Shown here piece after piece: positions 25,362 through 32,981 of a stretch of 35,771 nucleotides of DNA. A program made the translations under genes and the position numbers. Positions within the stretch are counted from its first letter, which is position 1. Every line of letters starts with the position of its first letter. This DNA is from Cellulomonas hominis. GTDB taxonomy: Bacteria > Actinomycetota > Actinomycetes > Actinomycetales > Cellulomonadaceae. A model generated the notes under the pieces. It ran no database searches and was not told the origin of the DNA. It saw only the letters and a list, made by a program, of their open reading frames with translations. The stretch spans positions 1 through 35,771 of the forward strand of contig NZ_SZYE01000017.1 of NCBI RefSeq assembly GCF_005239125.1, written 5' to 3'.

Positions 25362-25449
25362 GGTGGTTCCTCCTCGATGTGCACCGAGGGGGTCGCACCG
25401 CACCACCGGGCCCCGGGGAGCGCGACGGCGCGGGGCGACTGAGATCCCG

Positions 25450-25560
25450 ACTCCCTACGCCGGTGCTAACCGGATCAGGTGCGAGGGTCTGCGGATTCCG
25501 TCCGCACTCTCAGCGTCGGTCGGGCCGCGGTGTCACGCACGGCCCGGGACGCTCCCCTGT
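25450..25560 (-). ncRNA. TPP (THI-box) riboswitch
   Basis: Reading the minus strand: ACAGGGGAGC, a variable P3 arm, GCTGAGAGTGCGGA, then ACCCTCGCACCTGATCCGG followed by TTAGCACCGGCGTAGGGAGT. These are the conserved thiamine pyrophosphate aptamer segments in order. It lies 89 bases upstream of thiB, so TPP binding should turn the thiamine importer off, probably at translation initiation. Confidence 0.96.
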
Positions 25561-25572
25561 CGTTCGCCGCCG

Positions 25573-25578
25573 ACCCTA
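25573..25578 (-). promoter_or_regulatory. -10 hexamer of the thiB operon
   Basis: TAGGGT on the minus strand, 12 bases upstream of the riboswitch aptamer, would start transcription just before it. No strong -35 box is seen. Confidence 0.5.
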
Positions 25579-25681
25579 CACCGGCGCGGCGCACCCGCTG
25601 TCCGGCACCGGCTGACCTGCGGTGGCGCACCGGCGGCGCTAGCGTGGGGCGGAGCAGAGCCGTCCCGACGCAGGAGGTCCC

Positions 25682-25966
25682 GTGGCCGACGAAGAGACCC
25701 AGTCCACGTTCGCGAAGATCACCGGCCTGGTGGTCGCGGGCGCCGTCGCCTGGATCGCGGGCAAGGCCGTGGACGCGGCGTGGAAGGCGGCGTCCGGGCA
25801 CAAGCCGCCCAAGCCCGAGGACGACGACGACCCGCGCATCGCCGAGGTCGTCGCGGCCGCCGCGATCACCGCGGCCGCCGTCACGGTCGCCCGGGTGTTC
25901 GCCACCCGCGGGACCAAGAAGTTCGTGGAGCGGGTCGACAAGAACCGGCGGCTGCCGAAGGCCTGA
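25682..25966 (+). CDS. DUF4235 membrane protein
   Basis: 94 aa. Two hydrophobic helices (FAKITGLVVAGAVAWIAGKA, and IAEVVAAAAITAAAVTVARV) flank an acidic stretch (KPEDDDDPR), the DUF4235 pattern known from actinobacteria. The C-terminus (KKFVERVDKNRRLPKA) is basic. Function unknown. GTG start at 25682 with AGGAGG 4 bases upstream; TAGCGT at 25640-25645 is a candidate -10 with a normal 5' leader. It is divergent from the thiB operon and converges on mrpG with only 4 bases between stops, with no terminator in between. Confidence 0.85.
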   Translation: MADEETQSTFAKITGLVVAGAVAWIAGKAVDAAWKAASGHKPPKPEDDDDPRIAEVVAAAAITAAAVTVARVFATRGTKKFVERVDKNRRLPKA

Positions 25967-25970
25967 GGTC

Positions 25971-26375
25971 TCAGCCGCGCGCGCCGGACCCGGGCGCGTC
26001 CTCCGGCGGCGTCCCGCGCCGGGTGGCCTGGTCCTGCGCGTCGGTCAGCTCGTCGACGACCAGCAGGTCGCGGCGCACCTTCCCCGTGCGGTAGCCCGCC
26101 CGGCCGACCAGGTGCGCGGCGACCGGCGCCGTGAGCATCTGGAACAGCGCGACGAGCACGAGCGCCCACACGGCCCCACCGGACCGCAGGCGCAGGGACA
26201 GCCCGATCAGCACCAGGATCAGCCCGAGCACCTGGGGCTTGGTCCCGGCGTGCATCCGGGACAGCAGGTCGGGGAACCGCAGCACGCCCACGCCGGCGGC
26301 GAGCGCCAGCAGCGCCCCGCCGATGAGGCAGACCGAGGCCACGACGTCGGCGACCACGTCCCAGTCCCAGCTCAT
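25971..26375 (-). CDS. mrpG: Mrp Na+/H+ antiporter subunit G
   Basis: 134 aa. Three membrane helices (VADVVASVCLIGGALLALAA, LGLILVLIGLSL, VWALVLVALFQMLTAPVAAH) and the family motif LRFPDLLSRMHAGTKPQVLG. MrpG is one of the small subunits needed for assembly of the complex. The hydrophilic tail (residues about 100-134) is longer than usual. ATG at 26375 overlaps the mrpF stop by 4 bases. Last gene of the operon. Confidence 0.94.
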   Translation of the reverse strand: MSWDWDVVADVVASVCLIGGALLALAAGVGVLRFPDLLSRMHAGTKPQVLGLILVLIGLSLRLRSGGAVWALVLVALFQMLTAPVAAHLVGRAGYRTGKVRRDLLVVDELTDAQDQATRRGTPPEDAPGSGARG

Positions 26376-26929
26376 CGGGCGCTCCCCTCGTCGTGCTCCC
26401 CGGCTCCGTGCTCGTCGACGTGCCGGTCGGCGCCGTGCTCCCGGCGGTCCTCGTCCGCCACGACGCGGGCCCGCCGGGCCTCGTCGCCGTGCGCCGCGTG
26501 CTCGGCGCGGACCTCCGCGGGGTCCGCGGCGGGCCGCGGCGCGTCGCTCGCGGCTCCCTCGGCCTCGCGGGCCCGGCGCGCGCGGCGCGCCTCCTCGGCC
26601 TCCTCCTCGGCGCGGATCCGCTCGGCCTCCTCGGCGGCGATCTCCTCGCGGGTGCGGACCCGGCCCTCGCCCGCGGGCTCGACCGACGCGAACCGGGCGA
26701 TCGTGGTGGAGCCGACGAACCCGACCAGCGACAGCACCACGAGGATCGGCACCACGTCGGCGCGCCGCTCGGCGGAGGCGTACAGGGCGACGGCCGCGAC
26801 GACGACCGTCACGAGGATGTCGAGCGCCACGGTCCGGTCGAGCATCGACGGCCCGCGCTCGGCCCGGATCAGGGCCAGCGCGCCGGCGACGGTCAGCAGC
26901 ACGGCGCAGGTCAGCAGCACGGCGGTCAC
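26372..26929 (-). CDS. mrpF: Mrp antiporter subunit F with a long charged C-terminal tail
   Basis: 185 aa. Residues 1-80 are the three-helix MrpF core (VLLTCAVLLTVAGALALIRA, DRTVALDILVTVVVAAVALY, PILVVLSLVGFVGSTTIARF). Residues 90-185 are an extra hydrophilic tail: Glu/Arg/Ala-rich, coiled-coil-like (about 93-125), then a His/Asp/Glu-rich end (EHGADRHVDEHGAGEHDEG). Typical MrpF is about 90 aa. The GTG at 26929 overlaps the mrpE stop (GTGA); a longer frame upstream is a shadow. The tail is cytoplasmic or exposed depending on topology; it could bind metal or protons, which is inference. Confidence 0.9.
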   Translation of the reverse strand: MTAVLLTCAVLLTVAGALALIRAERGPSMLDRTVALDILVTVVVAAVALYASAERRADVVPILVVLSLVGFVGSTTIARFASVEPAGEGRVRTREEIAAEEAERIRAEEEAEEARRARRAREAEGAASDAPRPAADPAEVRAEHAAHGDEARRARVVADEDRREHGADRHVDEHGAGEHDEGSAR

Positions 26930-27507
26930 GCGCGCACCTCCTGGCGTCGGGAGGACCGGCCGCCGGGCGCCAGGCCCGCCTCCCGGAGCTCGTCGTCCGA
27001 GGCGAAGGCGCGCAGCACCCGCTCCTCCTGGTCCAGCACGTTCTGCCGGGCGCGCTCGACGCCGCCGGACTGCTCGACGTCGAGGACGTGCAGGTAGAGC
27101 ATGCCGGTCAGCCGGTGCGCCTCGACGACGAGCGAGCCCGGCACCAGCGAGCAGAGCTCGGCGGTCATCGTCAGGTACAGGTCGGAGTGGTTCCGGAGCT
27201 GGACGCCGATGACGGCGCCGCGCGGGGTGTGCCGCGGCCGCAGGGCGACCCAGGACACCTCGACGGACGCGTGCAGCAGGTCCCAGGCGAACCGGCCGAC
27301 CAGCAGCAGCAGCGGCACGGGCCGCACCGTCCCGTGGAAGTCGATCGGGGTCATGCGCAGGAGGCCGGTGACGGCGACCGCGATCACGGCCCCCGCCAGC
27401 ACGTTGCCGACGGACAGGTCGCCCCAGAGCAGGACCCAGACGACGACCAGCCAGACCATCGTGGGCCACTGGGCCGCCAGCTTCCTGCGGCGCGGGTGCA
27501 GGCTCAC
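26926..27507 (-). CDS. mrpE: Mrp antiporter subunit E
   Basis: 193 aa. Helices at about 13-50 (MVWLVVVWVLLWGDLSVGNV, LAGAVIAVAVTGLL) and the family segment TPRGAVIGVQLRNHSDLYLT, SLVPGSLVVE and LYLHVLDVEQ. MrpE is a small assembly subunit of the antiporter. GTG at 27507 overlaps the mrpD stop (GTGA) and is preceded by GAGGAGG. The C-terminal 30 residues extend past the usual family length. Confidence 0.93.
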   Translation of the reverse strand: MSLHPRRRKLAAQWPTMVWLVVVWVLLWGDLSVGNVLAGAVIAVAVTGLLRMTPIDFHGTVRPVPLLLLVGRFAWDLLHASVEVSWVALRPRHTPRGAVIGVQLRNHSDLYLTMTAELCSLVPGSLVVEAHRLTGMLYLHVLDVEQSGGVERARQNVLDQEERVLRAFASDDELREAGLAPGGRSSRRQEVRA

Positions 27508-29054
27508 GCGTCCTCCTCCCCGTGCGCGACGTCGACGGACTCCCCGGAGCCGCGGCCGCCCTCGGGCAGCACGGACTGGATGTACACCGAGCGGTCGTCG
27601 AGCGCGGCGGCGGCGCGCTCGGCGTAGCCGTACAGCGGCCCGGCGGCGACGGTCAGCGCGAGGCCGAGCACGACCAGGGCGGCGGCGGAGCCGACCATGC
27701 CCTTCGGCAGCGTGGCGTCCGGGAGCGGCTCGGGCGGGGTCTGCCAGAACGCCTTGTTCCAGGCCTTGATGAGCGCGTACAGCGTGAGCAGGGAGGTGAC
27801 GACGCCACCGACCACGAGGGTCAGCGCCAGCCACGACCCGTCGGCGACGCCGGCCTGCAGCAGCCCGACCTTGCCGAGGAACCCGGACAGCGGCGGGATA
27901 CCGCCGAGGTTCATGGCGGGGATGAAGAACAGGATCGCCAGGACCGGCGCGAGCTTCGCCAGGCCGCCCAGGGAGTCCAGCGACGTGGACCCGCCCCGGC
28001 GTTCGATGAGGCCCGCGACCAGGAACAGCCCGGTCTGCACGATGATGTGGTGCGCGACGTAGTAGATCGACGCGGACCAGCCGGCCTGCGAGGCGAGCGC
28101 GATGCCGAACAGCATGTAGCCGATGTGGCTGACCAGCGTGAACGACAGCAGACGCTTGAGGTCGTCCTGCGCGACGGCGCCGAGGATGCCCACCACCATC
28201 GTGGCGAGCGCCGCCCACATGAGGACGTCGTCCATCCGGCCCTCGGGGAACAGCAGGGTCTGCGTGCGGATGATGGCGTACACGCCGACCTTGGTGAGCA
28301 GGCCCGCGAACACGGCCGTCACCGGCGCGGGCGCCGTCGGGTAGGAGTCGGGCAACCAGGCGGACAGCGGGAAGATCGCCGCCTTGATCCCGAACGCCAG
28401 CAGCAGCATCACCTGCAGCAGCAGCCGCACCCCGGGGTCGATCTCCGGCAGCCGCTCGGCGAGCTGGGCGAGGTTCACCGTGCCGGCGGCCGCGTAGGTG
28501 AGCGCGATCGCGATGAGGAACAGCAGCGACGACAGCAGCGCGACGACGACGTAGATGCTGCCGGCCCGGATGCGCTCGCCGGTGCCGCCGAGGGTCAGCA
28601 GCACGTACGAGGCGGCGAGCAGGATCTCGAAGCCGACGTAGATGTTGAACAGGTCGCCGCTGAGGAACGCGTTCGCGACGCCCGCCGCCAGGATCAGGTA
28701 CGTCGGGTGGTAGATCGACACGGGCGCGGCCTCGTCGCCGTCGGCCTCGCCCTGGGCCAGCGAGTACAGCTGGACGCAGAGGGTCACCGCAGCCGAGACC
28801 GTGAGCATCAGGGCCGACAGCCGGTCCGCGACCAGGTCGATGCCGACCGGCGCGGCCCAGCCGCCGATGTCGACCACCAGCGGCCCGTCGTCCGCGAGGA
28901 CGAGGAGCGTGGCGGCGACGACGAGCACGACGCTCAGCGCGACGACGCTGATGATCCGCTGCAGCCGCGGCCGGCGGTACAGCGCCAGCGCCAGGCCGGC
29001 GCCGAACAGCGGGACGACGACGGGCAGCGGCACCAGCCACGTGTACTCGGTCAT
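27504..29054 (-). CDS. mrpD: Mrp antiporter subunit D (proton-pumping type)
   Basis: 516 aa, about 14 membrane helices, homologous to complex I subunit NuoN/M. The ion-path residues are present: the TM5 Glu in YVGFEILLAASYVLL and the TM7 Lys in FGIKAAIFPLSAWLPDSYPT. It translocates protons in exchange for Na+ together with MrpA. ATG at 29054 overlaps the mrpC stop by 4 bases. The C-terminus (SVYIQSVLPEGGRGSGESVD) is hydrophilic. Confidence 0.96.
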   Translation of the reverse strand: MTEYTWLVPLPVVVPLFGAGLALALYRRPRLQRIISVVALSVVLVVAATLLVLADDGPLVVDIGGWAAPVGIDLVADRLSALMLTVSAAVTLCVQLYSLAQGEADGDEAAPVSIYHPTYLILAAGVANAFLSGDLFNIYVGFEILLAASYVLLTLGGTGERIRAGSIYVVVALLSSLLFLIAIALTYAAAGTVNLAQLAERLPEIDPGVRLLLQVMLLLAFGIKAAIFPLSAWLPDSYPTAPAPVTAVFAGLLTKVGVYAIIRTQTLLFPEGRMDDVLMWAALATMVVGILGAVAQDDLKRLLSFTLVSHIGYMLFGIALASQAGWSASIYYVAHHIIVQTGLFLVAGLIERRGGSTSLDSLGGLAKLAPVLAILFFIPAMNLGGIPPLSGFLGKVGLLQAGVADGSWLALTLVVGGVVTSLLTLYALIKAWNKAFWQTPPEPLPDATLPKGMVGSAAALVVLGLALTVAAGPLYGYAERAAAALDDRSVYIQSVLPEGGRGSGESVDVAHGEEDA

Positions 29055-29593
29055 CGGCTGCCCTCCCCGCGGTCGTCGGTCGGTCGGTCGTGCTCCCCGG
29101 CGCGGGCCCCCACGCCCGCCGGGCCCGGCCCGCCCTCGTCCGTCTCGTCGCGGGTCTCGGCGGCCTCCTCGTCCAGGGTGGTCGTCGACTCCTCGGTGTC
29201 CGCGTCCTCGAACGCGCGCTGGTCGCGGGCCGCGAGCCGGGCGATGCGGCGGTCCTCGACGTCGTCCTGCACCTCGTCGTGCCGGTGCAGCTGCCAGGAC
29301 CGGTAGGCCATGGCCAGCAGGAACGCCGTCATGCCGAGGGTGATGACGATGGCGGTCAGCACCATCGCCTGCGGCAGCGGGTCGGCCATGTCCCGCTCGA
29401 GCTCGAGACCGACGAGCGGCGGCCGGCCGGCGGCGCCGCCCGCGACCAGGAACAGCAGGTTCGCGCCGTTGCCGATGAGGATCACCCCGATCAGCACCCG
29501 GGACAGGCTGCGCTCCAGGAGCAGGTACACGCCCGCGGTCACCAGGACGACGATGACGCCGACCAGGACCAGGTTGGGGCTCATGTCGATCAT
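29051..29593 (-). CDS. mrpC: Mrp antiporter subunit C with acidic C-terminal tail
   Basis: 180 aa. Residues 1-100 are the three-helix NuoK-like MrpC core (VLVGVIVVLVTAGVYLLLER, SLSRVLIGVILIGNGANLLF, DPLPQAMVLTAIVITLGMTA). Residues 104-180 are an extra Asp/Glu-rich hydrophilic tail. Typical MrpC is about 110-120 aa. ATG at 29593 overlaps the mrpA stop by 4 bases (ATGA); an ATG three codons in is an alternative. Confidence 0.93.
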   Translation of the reverse strand: MIDMSPNLVLVGVIVVLVTAGVYLLLERSLSRVLIGVILIGNGANLLFLVAGGAAGRPPLVGLELERDMADPLPQAMVLTAIVITLGMTAFLLAMAYRSWQLHRHDEVQDDVEDRRIARLAARDQRAFEDADTEESTTTLDEEAAETRDETDEGGPGPAGVGARAGEHDRPTDDRGEGSR

Positions 29594-32500
29594 CGCGGGC
29601 CCTCCCGGTCGTCGTGGCGGTGCTCGACCAGGCCGGCGGCGACCGCGTCCACCCGGACCTCCTCGGCGGGCTCGGCGTCGCCGCCGACCGCCTCGGGGTC
29701 GCCGTCCTGCTCGGCCTGCCGGTCGATCTCGGCGCCGAGGCTGCGCAGGATGTCGAGCACCAGGCCGACGACGACCAGGTACACGCCGACGTCGAAGAAC
29801 AGCGAGGTCACCAGGTGCAGCTCGCCGATCAGCGGCAGCGAGATGTCGATGATCCAGGACTGCAGCACCGTGCCGCCGAAGATCAGCGCGCCCAGGCCGA
29901 CGCCCGCGGACAGGAACAGGCCGCTGCCCAGCAGCAGACCCGGCTGCACCGGGGCCGCCTCGCCGAGCTCGTACCGCCCGCCCGCCAGGTAGCGGACGAT
30001 CAGCGCGATGCCCGTCACCAGGCCCGCCGCGAACCCGCCGCCCGGGGCGTTGTGCCCGGAGAACAGCAGGAACAGCGAGTACACGATCATCGTGTGGAAC
30101 AGCAGCCGCACCACGACCTCGAACACCACCGAGCGGCGGCGCGGGGCCAGGGTCCGGCCGGCGCGCAGCCACTCGCGCGGCTGGTAGCCGGCGCGCGCCT
30201 CGACGGGCGTGCGCAGCGCGGCCTGCGGGTCGTCCTCGCTCCCCCACACGGCGCGGTGCTCGGGCGCGTCGCCGGCGCGGAAGATCGCGCCCGACCGCTT
30301 GCGGAGGAACACCAGCGACGCGACGCCGGTCGCCGCGACCAGCAGCACCGAGATCTCGCCCATCGTGTCCCACGCGCGGATGTCGACGAGCGTCACGTTG
30401 ACGATGTTCTTGCCGCCGCCGAACGAGTACGCCTCCTCCGCGAAGTCGACCGACACCGGGATGTGGATGCGGGCGCTCGGCACGATCAGCGCGAGCGCGC
30501 CGACGGTCAGGCCCACGGACAGCGCCACGACGAGGCGCACCCACCGGGAGGCGACCAGCGGGCGGTCGGAGAAGTACGGGGGCAGCCGGCGCATGACGAG
30601 CACGAACACCACGAGGGTCACCGTCTCGACCAGCACCTGGGTCAGCGCGAGGTCCGGGGCGCCCTGGAGCAGGAACAGCGCCGCGATGCCGTAGCCGGAC
30701 ACGCCGAGCAGGATGACGGCCTTGAGCCGGCGGCGGGCCCGGGCGACCAGCACGGCGGCGACCGCGACGAAGGCGCCGATCACGAGCTGCGCGGGCCGGT
30801 CCCAGGGCCGGGTCTCGGTCGGCAGCGACGTGAACCGGACGAGCGGGACGCCGACCGTCACGACGAACACCACGAGGATGCCGCCGAGGTAGAACGGCAG
30901 CGAACCGCGCTGGGTGATCGCGGTGACGTCGGCGGCGACGTCGTCGAGGCGGCGCATGAACCGGCGGTACAGCCGGTCGGCCTCGGGGACGTGCGGGACG
31001 GCGGCCTGCGCGGCCTCGACCGGGCCCCGGGCCAGGAACAGCAGCACGCCGACCGCGAGCACGACCACCGTGATCGCCAGGGTCGGGGTGAAGCCGCCCC
31101 AGAGCAGCAGGTGTCCCGGCTCGCCCGCGGGGTACCGGTCCGCCTGGGGCGCCAGCAGCTCGTCGCCGACCTTCGGGGCCAGCGCGACCACGAGGCCGAG
31201 CACCGCGAGCAGCATCGCGGGCCACACGAGCAGCAGCGACGGGCGGCCGACGGCGGCGGGCTCGGCCCGGTCGTCCTCGGCCGGGGCGTCGAGCTCGGGG
31301 ACGCTGCGCTCGTCGCGCGCGGCGGGCTCGTGCTTCGCCGCCCGCGCCTCGCGGGCGAGGGTCAGGGTCTTCACCGCGGCGGGCGACAGCACGGGCTTGG
31401 TGGCGAACGCGCCCCACCACAGCCGCAGGCCGTACGCGACCGTCAGCGCGGAGCCGACCGCCACCAGCACCAGCACGGCCAGGTCGAGGGGGTGGCCGCC
31501 GTGACCCAGCGCCTCGAGCGCGGCCTCCTTGGCGACGTACCCCGCGAACGGCGGGGCACCGATCATCGACAGCGTGGCCAGCCCGCCGGCGAGCGCGGTG
31601 ATCGGCAGCGCGCGGCCGACGCCGGACAGCCGGCGCAGGTCGCGGGTGCCGGTCGCGGCGTCGACGACGCCGACCACGAGGAACAGGGCCGCCTTGAACA
31701 TCGCGTGCGCGCCGACGAGGGCGAGGCCCGCGAGCGCGGTCGCCTTCGTGCCGTAGCCGACGAGCAGCACGATGAGGCCGAGCTGGCTGACCGTGCCGAA
31801 CGCGAGGATCAGCTTGAGGTCGTGCTGGCGCAGCGCGCGGTAGCCGCCGAGCAGCAGCGTCCCGCCGCCCATCACGACCACCATCCAGCGCCACGCCGCC
31901 AGGTCCGCGTACGCCGGGGCGAACCGCGCGACCAGGTACACGCCGGCCTTCACCATCGCCGCCGCGTGCAGGTACGCGGACACCGGCGTCGGCGCGGCCA
32001 TCGCGGCCGGCAGCCAGAAGTGGGTGGGGATGAGCGCGGCCTTGCTCATCGCGCCGACCAGCAGGCAGACCACCGCCGCGGTGACCATCGGGCCGTGCGG
32101 CGGGTCCGCCAGGGTCTCGGAGATCCGGTAGGTGCCCGCGGCCTCGCCCAGCAGGATGACCCCGACGAGCATCGTCAGGCCGCCCGCGGTGGTGACGACG
32201 ATCGCCTGCATGGCCGCCCGCCGGCTGGCCTTGCGCTCGTGGTAGTGCCCGATCAGCAGGTAGGAGAAGACCGTGGTCAGCTCCCAGAACACGAACAGCA
32301 GCAGCGTGTCGTCGGCCGTGACCAGGCCGAGCATCGCGCCGGCGAAGGCGACCAGCACCCCGCTGAACCGCCCGAGCCCGCTCGCCCCCGCCTTGAAGTA
32401 GGCCGAGCAGTAGACCAGGACGATCGCGCCGACCCCGCCGACCAGCAGCGACATCAGCCAGGAGAGCGTGTCGAGCCGGAACGACAGCTCCATGCCGAGG

Positions 32501-32688
32501 CCGGGGATCCACTGGACCACCTGCGTCGGCCCGTCGCCGTCCAGCACGCGGCCGGTGAGGGAGAGCGCCCACACCGCCACCGCGGCGGGGGCGAGCGCGA
32601 GCACCCAGAACGCCTTGCGGCCGATCCACGCGACGAGCGCGGGCGCGACCAGGGCAGCGACGAGGTGCACCGCGAGGAGCTGCAGCAC
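29590..32688 (-). CDS. mrpA: Mrp antiporter subunit A fused to subunit B
   Basis: 1032 aa, more than 20 helices. The N-terminal about 500 residues are the NuoL-like MrpA core with the ion-path Glu in FWELTTVFSYLLIGHYH and Lys in VGAMSKAALIPTHFWLPAAM. The middle carries a hydrophilic linker (AAKHEPAARDERSVPELDAP). The last third contains MrpB-type segments (GVSGYGIAALFLLQGAPDLA, TVTLVVFVLVMRRLP; GHNAPGGGFAAGLVTGIALI). Such A-B fusions are common in actinobacteria. I chose the GTG at 32688 (VLQLLAVHL), with GGAG upstream; the longer frame starting at 32835 has no membrane-protein character in its first 49 residues. First gene of the operon. Confidence 0.94.
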   Translation of the reverse strand: MLQLLAVHLVAALVAPALVAWIGRKAFWVLALAPAAVAVWALSLTGRVLDGDGPTQVVQWIPGLGMELSFRLDTLSWLMSLLVGGVGAIVLVYCSAYFKAGASGLGRFSGVLVAFAGAMLGLVTADDTLLLFVFWELTTVFSYLLIGHYHERKASRRAAMQAIVVTTAGGLTMLVGVILLGEAAGTYRISETLADPPHGPMVTAAVVCLLVGAMSKAALIPTHFWLPAAMAAPTPVSAYLHAAAMVKAGVYLVARFAPAYADLAAWRWMVVVMGGGTLLLGGYRALRQHDLKLILAFGTVSQLGLIVLLVGYGTKATALAGLALVGAHAMFKAALFLVVGVVDAATGTRDLRRLSGVGRALPITALAGGLATLSMIGAPPFAGYVAKEAALEALGHGGHPLDLAVLVLVAVGSALTVAYGLRLWWGAFATKPVLSPAAVKTLTLAREARAAKHEPAARDERSVPELDAPAEDDRAEPAAVGRPSLLLVWPAMLLAVLGLVVALAPKVGDELLAPQADRYPAGEPGHLLLWGGFTPTLAITVVVLAVGVLLFLARGPVEAAQAAVPHVPEADRLYRRFMRRLDDVAADVTAITQRGSLPFYLGGILVVFVVTVGVPLVRFTSLPTETRPWDRPAQLVIGAFVAVAAVLVARARRRLKAVILLGVSGYGIAALFLLQGAPDLALTQVLVETVTLVVFVLVMRRLPPYFSDRPLVASRWVRLVVALSVGLTVGALALIVPSARIHIPVSVDFAEEAYSFGGGKNIVNVTLVDIRAWDTMGEISVLLVAATGVASLVFLRKRSGAIFRAGDAPEHRAVWGSEDDPQAALRTPVEARAGYQPREWLRAGRTLAPRRRSVVFEVVVRLLFHTMIVYSLFLLFSGHNAPGGGFAAGLVTGIALIVRYLAGGRYELGEAAPVQPGLLLGSGLFLSAGVGLGALIFGGTVLQSWIIDISLPLIGELHLVTSLFFDVGVYLVVVGLVLDILRSLGAEIDRQAEQDGDPEAVGGDAEPAEEVRVDAVAAGLVEHRHDDREGPR

Positions 32689-32981
32689 GTCCGCTCCGTC
32701 CTGTCGTGGGCGGGTGGTCGGTCGGTCGATCGCGCCGACCCGGCCCCGCGGTGGCCCTGAGGCGCGCCCGCGGCGGTTCGACGGCTGTGGTGTTGTCAGC
32801 GGGCAGGTACAGGGACGCACGGCGACGCGGCGCACGCAAGCGTGCGGAGGCCGACCGTGGTCGAGGGATTACCTGGACTCTATCAAGTGATGGCCCAGCA
32901 CCACCGGGGCCGGCCCGCGTGGGACCCGACCCGGGACCTCCGGTCGCGGGGCCCGCCGCCCCGGGCGATTAGCGTGACCAC
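32689..32981. other. Divergent intergenic region between mrpA and the Fe-S gene
   Basis: 293 bases. It holds the palindrome CGCACGC-AA-GCGTGCG at 32831-32846, possibly an operator, and a minus-strand TAGAGT as a weak -10 for the mrp operon. The leaderless promoter of the Fe-S gene is at the right end. I see no gene. Confidence 0.5.
32970..32975 (+). promoter_or_regulatory. -10 hexamer of a leaderless promoter (Fe-S oxidoreductase)
   Basis: TAGCGT ends 6 bases before the GTG at 32982; no ribosome binding site is possible in between. Confidence 0.55.

Noticed and set aside
29614-32760. 1048-codon open frame on the plus strand
   Set aside because: Antisense to mrpA; the translation is repetitive acidic/Gln/His/Arg and does not look like a protein.
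32689-32835. 49-residue N-terminal extension of MrpA
   Set aside because: The extension is Arg/Pro-rich and not membrane-like; GTG at 32688 has a ribosome binding site and begins at the first helix.
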